64,000 nucleotides of DNA. Origin: Amblyornis subalaris (Eukaryota > Chordata > Aves > Passeriformes > Ptilonorhynchidae). Shown piece after piece: positions 43,801-55,200 of the stretch (position 1 is its first letter; each line of letters begins with the position of its first letter). A program made the translations under genes and the position numbers. The stretch spans positions 1-64,000 of the forward strand of contig JACAXG010000070.1 in NCBI GenBank assembly GCA_018881555.1, given 5' to 3'. The notes under the pieces were generated by a model. The model made no database searches and was not told the DNA's origin. It saw only the letters and a program-made list of their open reading frames with translations.

Positions 43801-46800
43801 GCACAATACTTAATATTCAGAATGTCTGTATGACATTCGATGTTGCCAGTCTTTATTCTCTTCCCAAATTAACTTTTATGTGCTGTATGTTCATGGACAG
43901 AAATGCCCAAGAGGTGCTCTCCAGCGAAGGCTTCCTGTCACTTTCTAAGGTATATTTTCTGTTTGCACTTTTTTCCCCACGACTGTTAATTTTAATCTGT
44001 GTACAGTTTTGTGGTGAAATACTAATGGGGGCACCAAATAAAAACTTGATGTGTTAGTTTATAGTTTTCATTTTATACTAGTGAAACTGTGGCAGTTGGA
44101 AGTGTTCAAAACAAGTTGAACTGAAAATTCTGGCAATCTGTTCTGAGTTTTTTAGGTATTGACCAGTCAGTATGGCTAAATATGGTAAATCTAATGGAGT
44201 GTTCTAAAAGATGGCAGCGGGCAATCTAATCTTAATTTGTCTTATTTCATTTGTTCCTGATACAATTTGGCTTCTAAATGCTGCACAGGGGAAGTCAAGT
44301 ATAGACTCAAATATGACAGGAGATACTCTGTTCTNTTAGTTTTGTGATATAGGCTTCATTAATGATGGGTGATTTTCTACTGTGTAAACTAAAGCATTCT
44401 GGAGATTGCTGTGATTTATATTGCTGATTGTCATCATGTTCTGAAGTTGCAAGTATGGTAGGATGGTTTGGATTTTTTGTGGTTTTTTGGTTTTTTTTTG
44501 TTAGATACATAAATATTTGTGACTGAGTCAGACTGTTATATGAAGCTGAAATTTTGCTCTTGCTCTGGAGGGGTCTTTGGGCTGGACATAATAGGGACAG
44601 CGTGTTTTCAAGTTGTGTTCACATGAAGCAGAAGAGCACCTTGAATGAATGATGGTTTAATTGGGGTTTTTAAAGGTTTTTTTGTAGTGAAAAAGCTGTG
44701 AAGAGTTTATTCCTTGAATGAGTATATGACACTGCTGTAACTTACTAGTTGTGTAGGGAGAAAGGTGGTTTTTTTTTTCCTCTCTCTCTGTACTCTGTCA
44801 TGTGCAGTTTGTTAAATCTAAGCTCTGAGAGCATATTATCAGTAAAGAAATGAGCAAACGTAATTCATCGGGCAGTGCACGCTTTGAGGTTTTTGGCACA
44901 GCTGGTCCTGGTATGTATTTTTCTAGGCAAACTCCTGATTATTCTGCTGGCTAAGTGAAAATCAAAAGGCTATTTGATTATTTTTGTTCTTATTTTGCAG
45001 TCAGTGGGTTTTCTGCATGAATAAGAGCCACTGGAGTTTTTACCTGCTGATTCTAAGTTGGTACCAAAAGACAAAAAGATTGTGAGGGAATGGTAATCCC
45101 AAGTGGTTAGAAATGGTTAAAAAAGTAATTCCAAGCAATACTTTTTTCCTCATCAGTGTTCTTATAGCAGCCTAAGTTTAAAGGAATGTTTTGAAATATA
45201 CTGCCAAATCCCCAGATGTCTTGTAATACTCCAAAGTAAATTTGAACTACTGACTGGCATTATATTGTTTTGAATAGTTCTCTACATTTTAATTCTTACT
45301 TATTTCTTGTAGTGGTTTTGTAATATTGCCTCTTATTTTGGTCATGGATTTTGTAATTCTTGCATAACTAAAACAAGCTAAAATTTCAAGGAGTCACTCC
45401 TATACAGATTATTTTTAGGAGCTTCAGGTTACAATACCTATTAATTATTGCCTTATTTGACTTTCTCTTGATTAAAAAAATAAAGTTCAATTTAATTTCT
45501 GTTTATTTAAGGGGTATTTTTTTTGTTCTTGTTTCTCTTTTCCAGGCTGCTCTTCTAAGTATTGTACTGAGGGACTCATTTGCAGCTCCTGAAAAGGACA
45601 TTTTTCAAGCTTTGATGAACTGGTGTAAACATAACCCCAAGGAAAACCATGCTGAAATCATGCAAGCAGTACGTTTGCCACTAATGAGTCTGACAGAACT
45701 ACTGAATGTTGTAAGACCTTCTGGATTGTTGTCACCCGATGCCATCCTAGATGCCATAAAGATTCGTTCTGAGAGTCGGGACATGGACCTCAACTACAGG
45801 GGCATGTTAAGTAAGCATCAAGTTTTTTGTTTGTTTCCTTCTCATTAGGTGACTGTAGTTGTCTGGAGGATATGGTTAGTTTATGCTTTGAGTTTTCTTC
45901 TATTACTGTGAGTTTTAAAAGGTTTACAGAATGAAACATCTTGTTATGTACTGTTCATGCCATTTTTATTTCTCAATATTAGTCAATTATTTTCTTGCTT
46001 TGTATCTCAGATATTGCTTAAACATGAATGTAATACCATTTTCCTCCAGGAAGTGGTAATTTAATAGAAAAATTTTTAAAAAATTGGAAATAAAAATGTA
46101 TTGGCTGTGAGAGATATGGTATTTAAATGGTTTTATGTTGATGATGACTAGTTTTCTACTTCATAAACATTTTCATTATTTCTCCACTACTTATGACTTT
46201 TCTCTTCCTCTTTAAATGCTTTCCACATTGTTTAAACAAGTCTTCCAAAGTTATTTTAATGGAAACCTAAAAAGTGTAAGAAGCCTTGTGTTTGACTTTT
46301 GTCTGTGCTCTCTGTTAATTCAACAAGAGAATATAACACTCAAGCTTTAAAAAGATAGTTGGCCATGTAATGTGTGATTTATAGAGAATTTGGGCCCCAG
46401 TAAAGAGTAAAGTTAAGTGTTGTTTAAGAGCCTCCACTGCATTCCCAGTCATGCATGATGAGCCCTGAAAATTACTGCTNTCTTAGAACTGCGTATTTCC
46501 TTTGTTCTCCCTTAGAAGTTACAATATTAATATTTAAACATATGAGTTTAATATTAGGAGATTGTAAAAGTCTTGTCATGCAAGACATTCTGTTGACACT
46601 GCAGTAGATAAATCTGAACAAGTCAAATGGTCTTTTCTGACTTCTTTTCCTTGATATTTATCTCCACAATAATATGCTCCATTACAGCTTTTTGTAGAGT
46701 GGAATTTCTTTGTTGTTTTAGTACTCATTCAGGATCTTGGAACTTTTTCTATTTGTGGAAACATTGACGACCACTTACCATTTACCCCTTCAAATTCTGT

Positions 46801-49800
46801 TCTTTAGATGTCAAATTTTGAACACTCTGTTAAAATTCATACTTCTGCTGCCAACCTGCCTGAAAAGTTTGGGGTAGCTTTTCATCATTTAGCTTTCAGA
46901 TCGTGTTTTCTAGGGTCTCTCCTCAAACAAGGCTGTTAAAAATGTCTTTTGAAGAGGGTAGTTCTCAGTGTATTGTTTTCTAGCTGAAGTTAGGGATTTT
47001 TATTCCCGGTTAGCTTGAAGGAAGGTGTTCCTAGGACACGACAAGCTTATTACTGTGAAATGGTGGCATAAAAAACTTGCTTTACCATGTTGGTTCAAAG
47101 CCCAAGAAGCCAGAAGTTTCCCATTTCACTCGAGTTCATTTGGCTTTGCAGACTACTGGAGGCTTGTATAGCTATCAAAAGAGCATGTATGGCTATACTA
47201 CTGTATACATCACTCTGCAAATTCAGGATGCATCTTGAACATTTGACAGACATCTTGTACATTTCAGTTTTCTTCCACTTATGGGAAGAAAACCCCAATA
47301 AAACTCGAAACGAAAGCAAACAAGAGTTGACAGATGCAACAGAATTCTGTACAATCGTGAAGGAGACTGAGAATATAGCTGCTACGTAATAGTAAATTAT
47401 CACAACTTTATTACCGTAAAACATGTAGGAGATACCAGATGAAATTGAAGAAGCTAAATTTTTTTAATGCTTTTTTTTGCCTTTTATTTTTGTACCTAGA
47501 TCATATGTTTGTGACCAAGAAAGGATACTAGCAGTAAATCTTTGGTCTGACCTAATAGAGTTGGTATTCAGAACATCTAATTTGCAGTTTGAGAGTGTAA
47601 AATTTAAGTAATTATTTCCTTTTCTTCTTAGTACCGGGAGAAAATATTGCAACAATGAAGTATGGAGCACAGGTTGTAAAAGGGGAGCTGAAGTCTGCTT
47701 TATTAGATGGAGATACTCAGAACTATGACTTGGATCATGGCTTCTCTCGACACCCAATCAATGACGACTGCCGGTCTGGAATTGAAATTAAACTAGGCCA
47801 GCCCTCCATAATCAACCACATACGAATACTCCTGTGGGACAGAGATAGTCGGTAGGTGCCAAGGTGACGTAAAAAGGGAAAGTAGTGCATTTTGTTCTGG
47901 CGATGGTGTAGCAGTGCAAACTATAAATTAAATATTTTATAGAAACAGCATGATAGTATTGGAGATGACAAATTTTATTTGAAAACAACTTGGGTTTTAA
48001 GTGTAATTTTGATTACTTACACACCAGACCGTATTTTGAGATGTTAAACTACCTCAAAATATTTAAATATTTTTTGCATATTTGCATTCCAAACATTGAA
48101 AGAATTTTTTTATTCTGATTTTTTTTCATATATCAGAACTTTTAAGGAATGACACACTTTGGCAATAAAATTTGCCTTAGTCTTGGAGATCTTTNTCAGC
48201 CTAAATGATTCTGTGATTCTGTAGTTCAGGGATAATAACATTTATTTAGAATGTGAAGTGCCAACTAACTACAGTAGTTATTAGAAGCCACTTCATGGTT
48301 AGACTGCGGAAATATGAATTATCATAGATGCCTTTGCTACTTTAGCTACTTTAGCCTGAGCTACTTTAGATTATTATGGAATATATGAAAATTCAAATTA
48401 TGCAAATTTGAACAATTGAGAGACTGCTTAAGTAGAAAAATTGGAAGGTTCTTTTTATCTGAAAAATTTAATATATGAATTTTGTAACTTGCCATGACAA
48501 AGATCTTAAAATTTAGTAGAGAGCTCAGCAGGTACTCATAAGCAATTTTGTATTAAAAACAATAAAACAAGCTACTTTTACGTTACTGTATACCTTATTA
48601 CCTTTCTGTTAAAGGATTAATTTTGTTTTATTTCCAGACTCACAGTTTAGAATTGTAGAACAGTTGCATTTTGTTTTCTTAACTAAGCTGTGTTATTTTA
48701 GAACTGGGTGTATGAATATAAAAGTTTTATTTAGGATTTTTTTTTTGTAAATTTAAATTAATTTTAAATATGAGTCAGTTACTAATAATTCAAAATCAAT
48801 TTCATTTAACTGTTTCAATTAAGTTCTCCTACTTACTGAAATTTGTTTCACCTCTATTTCTTTTGTAAAGATCAAAAAGTGAAACTTTAAAGGTATAAGA
48901 AACCACTTTGTATAATATTATACAATTGTCCCAGAAGATCAGCCAAATTTATGGGCCAATTACCAACCAACTTTATGAAATCCGAAACAGTATTAGAGAT
49001 ACATTAATAATGAGTTCTCTAGCAATTTTTAGAGAACTTGTATGACTAGTGAAATGCCCCTCATCTGCAAGGCGTAAATTGGCAGCTGCTGAAACTCAGG
49101 GAAAAAATGTCCTCCTTGTGACAACTTACGAAGTTAACTGTTGCCTAGTGTCCTGTGCCCTTCATCTGAGAGTGCAAAGAGCAGTGGACACAAACAAGAA
49201 GATAAATTCATATTAAATATTAGGAAAAGAATTCACTATGGGGTAGTTGAACTTGGGAAGAGTTTGGCCAGAGGGTTATGCAGAAACTTACCAAGACTTT
49301 AAGGAACTTGCTCTGAGATTGTCCTTGCTTTTTGTAGAGATCTTTTCCTCTCTACACTCTTTGTCTAACACTTGCTGGCTACTTACCTTCATCTTTGTCA
49401 TGGGATACATGAATAACGTCGTCTAAAGAGGTGTTTTACTGCCTGTATAGACATGTACAGACCTGCACAGCATCATTGCTTCTTGTTGAACAACTTTTAA
49501 AACTACTCTGTTCATTTTAACTGTCTCTGTGAAGCTCTGCTCTATTGGATATTCTTAACAGAAACAAATGAAACCTAGCAGGTGTTTTACACCTCTAGTT
49601 TACAGGTGTTAACAGCTGAATCTTAGCTGTAAAAGTGCTGGGGGAGTAGCTGTCCAAATTGCCTCTGCAAAAAAGATGCTATCTAGCCTTAAAAAAAATA
49701 AAAGGCATACTGTTGTGTATGATAATGGAACTGTGTTTTTGAGATAATATTTCTTTTTTTGGTGCCTTCAAAAACCAAAACCTAGTATTTTGTGTATTGG

Positions 49801-51184
49801 TTACAAATTTACATTAGTCTAGCAATGATGAAGTGAGAATCTCTAAATTCTCACTGCACAGAGGACAGTTAGTAACTTCTGTATCCAAACTGCTCAAACT
49901 CTGAAATGTTGGAGCTTAGTTTGGTCAAATATATGTAGGTTAGTTATAGTAATGTTGCTAAACCACAGTGTATTTATATGGGTTTTGGATATTACACATC
50001 TGATTGGTATGAATGTGAAAGCTGGTTATGTAGTTGACATCTTAAAGACTCTGCCTTACCTCTCCAAGTGCATAAATTGGTATTAACAACTGTCTAACGC
50101 TTTAAGGATTTTTAAACAATATCACTTTAAACACCTACTCTTCTAATTCCTGAGGAAAATTGGAAATATTAACAAAGACATTAACATTTAACAAGAAATG
50201 CCTGTGTCGGACTCTGGAAGAGCAACTCCTCTCTAGAAACCAGTGTGAAAGGATTTTGAGTTCTTACATGGTGCTATTGAATTGCCTGTGGATGCTGCAG
50301 ACTATTACCTTAGGAGAAAGAAAATACTCTGAAACATATATTCAGTGATTTGCTGCTCCACAGGTGAAGTTTCTACTTCATTCTAAGTGTTACTGATGTA
50401 GATATAATAGGGAATTAGCTGTAACTTTTAAGTTGTAGTTTGAGTTTGCTTTCTCTTAACAGCAAACTATGAGGTAAGTTGATAAGCCAGAGGAAGATAC
50501 AGATTCTGTTAGTAATTTTATTTTCCACGGGGTAATTTTGGAGTGTNTAAGGAAGTAGTGACAGGCTTAATGATGTATCATAAAGAACTGAAAGGCTCAG
50601 AAGTGAAGCACAGCATCAGGGAGAATGGTCATAAAGTAAATTTGTTTTTTTCAAGTGAAGGGTTTGAATTTGCATTTTTGATCTGCTAATTGTTTTGGAT
50701 TTTTTCTGTATTGATTTGGCAGTAAAACTAATATTGTATCACTAGTGCTTTAGTTTTATTCCACATGGAAGGAATACAAATGACTATTTTTATGACTGAG
50801 TCGAAAGTCTCCATCTCATTTTTTGAGGGATCGTGGTCACATCTGATGACTGCAGATTGTGATTGTTAGGATGTTTTAAATCATTCTGAAAATACGTCTT
50901 AACTGTGTGAGAGTTTATTTTCAAAGCTAATTTGAAAATAGGGATCTGGATTGGAACAAACAGCCTCGTTTTCTGCACAATTCAAAATCCANAAGACACT
51001 GTAAAATTTAATCGCTAAAGTGTGTCTGCTTGTATTCTAACCAGTGTTTTCTGACAATCCATAGGTCTTATTCCTACTACATTGAAGTGTCCATGGATGA
51101 GTTAGACTGGATTCGGGTCATTGATCATTCTAAGTACCTCTGTCGGTCCTGGCAGAACCTGTATTTTCCTGCCCGTGTCTGCAG
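37728..51184 (+). CDS. BTBD9: BTBD9, BTB/POZ domain protein 9 (5' half, partial)
   Basis: In vertebrates BTBD9 is a BTB-BACK protein of about 612 residues with two C-terminal discoidin-like domains. It is thought to act as a Cullin-3 adaptor, and variants near it are associated with restless legs syndrome. Here five coding exons from the canonical ATG (42850) give 384 codons plus two bases in phase. The start is MSNSHPLRPYTAVGE. The BTB domain spans roughly residues 25-130 (SDVTFIVEKKRFPAHRVI), the BACK domain about 135-235 (CKHN, LMSLTELLNVVRPSGLL), and the first discoidin-like domain begins near 262. The sequence is nearly identical to the human protein over these parts as I know it, with no stop or frame break. 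The remaining exons lie to the right of the window. Confidence 0.97.
37810..42823 (+). other. BTBD9: BTBD9 intron 2
   Basis: About 5.0 kb of AT-rich sequence with poly-T runs (for example near 38310-38335). No exon-like segment or clear transposon was recognised. Confidence 0.7.
42824..43034 (+). CDS. BTBD9: BTBD9 exon 3 (canonical start codon, BTB domain start)
   Basis: The acceptor is a pyrimidine-rich TTTTCCCTTTAG and the donor CAG|GTGAAG. Canonical Met at 42850, context AAGATGA (A at -3). The first 26 bases precede this Met and stay open in its frame. Encodes the N-terminus and the start of the BTB fold, ending within CHYFR. Confidence 0.96.
43586..43949 (+). CDS. BTBD9: BTBD9 exon 4 (rest of BTB, start of BACK)
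   Basis: A 364-bp exon between CTTATAG and AAG|GTATAT. Encodes LLYGGMRESQPEAEIPL, the BTB helix KYIYTGRATL, and ends SEGFLSLSK. Residues 62-183 of the canonical frame. Confidence 0.97.
43950..45545 (+). other. BTBD9: BTBD9 intron 4
   Basis: About 1.6 kb, AT-rich, with poly-T and TTTTTGG stretches near 44460-44500. No other feature. Confidence 0.7.
45546..45810 (+). CDS. BTBD9: BTBD9 exon 5 (BACK domain)
   Basis: A 265-bp exon between CTTTTCCAG and TTAA|GTAAGC. Encodes AALLSIVLRDSFAAPEKDIF through SESRDMDLNYRGML; residues 184-271. The helical BACK domain links the BTB fold to the C-terminal domains. Confidence 0.97.
45811..47631 (+). other. BTBD9: BTBD9 intron 5
   Basis: About 1.8 kb. A plus-strand open frame at 47087-47389 lacks any domain and is not bounded by splice sites. 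No transposon was recognised. Confidence 0.65.
47632..47851 (+). CDS. BTBD9: BTBD9 exon 6 (first discoidin-like domain, part 1)
   Basis: A 220-bp exon between TTCTTCTTAG and GTCG|GTAGGT. Encodes ENIATMKYGAQVVKGELKS through IINHIRILLWDRDS; residues about 272-345. The pattern fits a galactose-binding-like beta sandwich. Confidence 0.97.
47852..51064 (+). other. BTBD9: BTBD9 intron 6
   Basis: About 3.2 kb, AT-rich, with a short CR1-like tail (ATGATTCTGTGATTCTGTAG) at about 48205-48224 as the only repeat recognised. Confidence 0.65.
48196..48225 (+). repeat. Tiny CR1 3'-tail remnant
   Basis: The ATTCTGTGATTCTGTAG motif is the characteristic end of CR1 LINEs. Little else of the element remains. 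Confidence 0.55.
51065..51184 (+). CDS. BTBD9: BTBD9 exon 7 (first discoidin-like domain, part 2)
   Basis: A 120-bp exon between CAATCCATAG and TGCAG|GTTAGT. Encodes SYSYYIEVSMDELDWIRVID through YFPARVC and ends in phase 2. The next exon, which should begin with the family's IRIVGTHN-type segment, was not seen up to 64000. Confidence 0.96.
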
Positions 51185-51639
51185 GTTAGTTCATCAGTNT
51201 AATTTTCCATGGCTAACATTAAAGAGTGTAGACACCAGAATAAGTTGCTGGATTCTGGTACTGCATTTTGTATTTCTGAAAATGTATTACATCACAACTT
51301 TCATCAGCTATGTTAAAATTGCCTATCTTAGTGGATGCTTTTTTAATATAAAAATAATTGATAAAATGCATATGTCCGTTTTGAAAACTCTGTTTTTTCT
51401 GTATCTACATATCTTTTTCTCCTTTCTCTTTTTTTGAGTCATACTCACTTTTTTTTTGCAGCTAATATGTTTTTTTTTCACTCAGTAGTAAATATCATTC
51501 CCTGACTGTCTAAATGTTTGTAATGCATTTACATACTTGCTCTAAAACTTCAAAATATATTTTTATATACTTTATGTTTTCTGCTGATGTGCTGAAAGAC
51601 TGTTTTAAACAGTTGTGAAAGAGGAAAGTTAGGACTAAG

Positions 51640-52234
51640 CAGCTTTGAGCAATGCCTTGTGTAAGGAGGTGATTGTCCCGCTCTGCTCTGCATTGGTGCA
51701 GCCTCACCTCGAGTGCTGTGTGTAGTTTTAGACACCGCAATATAAGAAAGATACTAAACTTTTACAGTGTCCAAAGGAGGGTAACAAAGATGGTAAAAGG
51801 CTTAGAGGGGAAGCAGTATGAGGAGCGACTGAGGTCACTGGGTCTGTTCACACTGGAGAAGAGGAGACTGAGGGGAGACCTCATTGCAGTTACAACTTCC
51901 TCATNAGGGGAAGAGGAGGGGCAGACACTGATCTTTCCTCTCTGGTGACCAGTGACAGGACCTGAGGGAATGGCCTGAAGTTGTGTCAGGGGAGGTTTAG
52001 GTTGGATAATTAGTAAAAGGTTCTTCACCCAGAGGGTGGTTAGGCATTGGAACAGGTTCCCCGGGGAAGTGGTCACAGAACCAAGTCTGACCAAGTTCAG
52101 GAAGTGTTTGGACAATACTCTCGGACACATGGTGGGACTCTTNGGGATGGTCCTGTGCAGGACCAGGTGCTGGACTCGATGATCTCTGTGGGTCCCTTCC
52201 AACTCAGTGTATTCTGTGATTCTGTCATTCTGTG
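51640..52234 (+). repeat. CR1 LINE, 5'-truncated, same strand as BTBD9
   Basis: The stretch carries the 3' end of CR1: a degraded reverse-transcriptase C-terminus (around GAGGAGACTGAGGGGAGACC and TTCTTCACCCAGAGGGTGGT), then GGACTCGATGATCTCTGTGG, TCCCTTCCAACTCAG and the tail ATTCTGTGATTCTGTCATTC. It lies in intron 7, 5'-truncated as is typical. It contains ambiguous bases and indels that close the frame. Confidence 0.95.
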
Positions 52235-55200
52235 AAAAGAGCTGGATGGGTTTAACCATTATTAAAGTGATGATGATTTTTTTGCTGTAGATGCTGGTAA
52301 TTCTCAAAAAAGCTTATAATCACATTGAAGCTGTCTTAATCAAAAACAGAATTGAGCTTATTGAAAGGGAGGACACAACCTATAGATACCAAAGATACTG
52401 TCATAGATCCTGAGAGGAAATGACCTGTATTGTAATAATTGTCTTGTAGACGCAAACTTTTTAATTGGCATGGTAATTCTTGGAAGACCCAAGGAGAGAA
52501 GTGCTTTCTTTTTCCCAAAGAATTACCTCTTTCTGTGATCTTTGCTGCTCCACAACACAAGGTAGCTGGCAAGCAGTTGTACTCCATGGGAAACTGATCT
52601 GGTGGGTCACATGTGTGTCTCTCCTCAGACAAATCTTTCTCAGCCATCCTGTCCCTTAGTAAATTCATACTGAATGCAACTGACTTGAAATTTACTTTTC
52701 CTCATNCAAACAAATACATTCTTACTTTTCCCCTGTAAGTTTTGTGTTTCTGATTTCACTGTTTTCTATTTCTAAAATGGTTGGTGCTGTTCTTAGTTTG
52801 TGTGTGTATCTGATAAATTTTTGCTTAAAGGTGTCTATGTTAAATCATCTAGCAATGATAAAATGCCTCATGAGATACTGTTCTGGTGAAGGCTCTTCAT
52901 AGCCCTGCCTGAAAGTGCAGAGGGAATAGTAGAGGGGAGAATGTTATTCCAAAGTTTTAGATGGTACTTTACTAGTTTTTTGGCAGAAAAGGATCTCTTC
53001 TACATTTTATCTTTCCACTGATCTCTTAATAATTTTTAAGAGACTTGCTCTCTGTTGGAGGAGTGTATTATCACGAGGGAGTTTATTTCCTGTGGTGCTT
53101 TTGTATGCACAGGTGTATAATTTCTGCATGCACATGCAGACCTGGGAACCTCCCCCTTGCGTTTTTATTTTGGCATATATTTGAACTATACAGTTGTCCA
53201 GGTAACTAAAGTACAGATTTCCTTATCACATAGTCATGCCTCTGATTTTTCCTGCTCCNGTCCATGATCTGCAAGAATCCTGTTATTTTCTGTAAATTTC
53301 TCTTCCTCATTATCATATCCACAAAGTGGTGGGGAATTTCTTGGCAGTGCGGCTTATTTGAAGAGCAAGTGGAAGAACTAAAGAGAAAGTCAGGTAGCAC
53401 CATAAATTTATGAGCACTTACTGTTAAGGAGCAGTAACCTTAAGGCAAAATATGAGTTCTCAGTTGAGTCAACATAATGATTAAGGATAGTCTAGATCAG
53501 GCTGTTCTGTAATCTTTATTTNCATCAGTGAATTGAAGCCTACATTATAGTAAGAATGCATTTGCTAGGCAAAAGTGGCTATAATTTACTGTTCTTTTAT
53601 GTATTTTTTTCCCCTGTAAATAGGAATAAAAGGCTATTTAAAATGTAAGTAGAGATGTAAAATGGCTGACAAATTTTTTGAGGAGTTCCACTTTAAGAAC
53701 TTTTTATTTAATTGTATTAATATAAATAGTTAGGTATAACTTAAAAGTTGGCTCTGCTTTGATCAGGAATTTTGCCGGAATTCCCTCCAGGAGAGAGGCT
53801 TTGAGGAGGGGAGGCTGTATACACATACATATTAATATTAAAGACTTATTTATCTGTCTTTTAATCAATGTTCTCTTCAGAGAGAAGTTAGCAAGGACTA
53901 CTAAACTTTCCTTTTGTCTCCAATTTCAGTGTTTTGTGATTTTGTATTTAAAGTAGTACTGTTTACTTGAGTTAAATTAGTTATTTCTGNTATACTAACA
54001 TACACAAAACAGAAATCCTAACATACATAGCAGTTTTTTGTCNTCTAAAAAAGAGGTGTTCTCCAGTCTTGTAAGCACAGATTTAAAATATGAGCTAATA
54101 CGAGATTGTCAGAATGTATTCTTTTAATATTTGGTATTCTGTTTTTACAGATATGTTGTCCATGCTTATCAAGGGGCAGATATGTTGTAAGCATTTTATA
54201 TGCTCTGTTTTGCTCAATGCGGCTTCTGTTGTATACTCTTGTTCTAGTCTGACAAGTCCCAATGCCAAAATTTTCCTGTTAAGGGACAACAGTACAGAGG
54301 AGTGGAAGCATCATGTTATGTTCTGTCTTTTTGTCATTAGTTTTGGCATTTATTCTCTTTTTGTCTTACTGATGTAGATAATACTTTTGGAAGCAACAAC
54401 TTGGGGAAGTTGTTGCAATTTTTTTAAAGTTTTGCATGCATTTTTAGCGGAAAATCAGGGACTAAATGCCTTACCAGTAAGAGCTTGAGATAGGTGGTGG
54501 TTTGGGGTTTTTTAATTAAATAGTTTATTTTAGCTCAAAGCTTTATGACATCACTGTATAAGACGACATTTCAAGGTGTAGAATTGTTGGCTAGGGGTTT
54601 TTTTACGCAGGTGTTTTCAAAGTGAGGGAGTAGAACATGCCAAATTCTATACAGGTTGTTGAAGGACAGCTAGTTTGTGTCTGATACACTAGAGCAATTG
54701 TTCAAACAGAGATTATAAAGAGGATATGAGCCCTGTAATATTAGGCAAGGTTAGTTGCCTTTTTGAGTTACTTTCACATAAATACTAGTTGTAAAAGGTG
54801 AGAGCTGTCAAGGGCTGAACTGGTATGTTCATCTAAGTTTTAAGAAGCTACTCAAACATTTCCATGGGCATAAAAATTGATGGAGTGTGTCTTCTACTTG
54901 CATGAATGCAGGTTGGGGTTTTTGTTTGTCTTTTTGAAAACTGTAGCTTTTCTTGTAAATGAATCTATCTATGTTTAATTCCACCATCAATGCCTCTTTC
55001 ACATCAGCTGGATGAAAAAAATGCAACCTTCTGGCAGTCAACTAATTTATACCACAGTGAATTAAGACCTATTCAGCGTACTTAACAGGTCATTTGTAAT
55101 GTGTGTTGTAGGCTTTATTGTGACTTGGTTTTTTTCATATATGGAGCATTGTGGAATATTCACGGTAGTTTTGGAGTTAGGGGTGTTATTGTGCCTCTCA

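Noticed and set aside
51762..52307. A 181-codon minus-strand open frame
   Set aside because: It is the antisense of the CR1 LINE 3' end.
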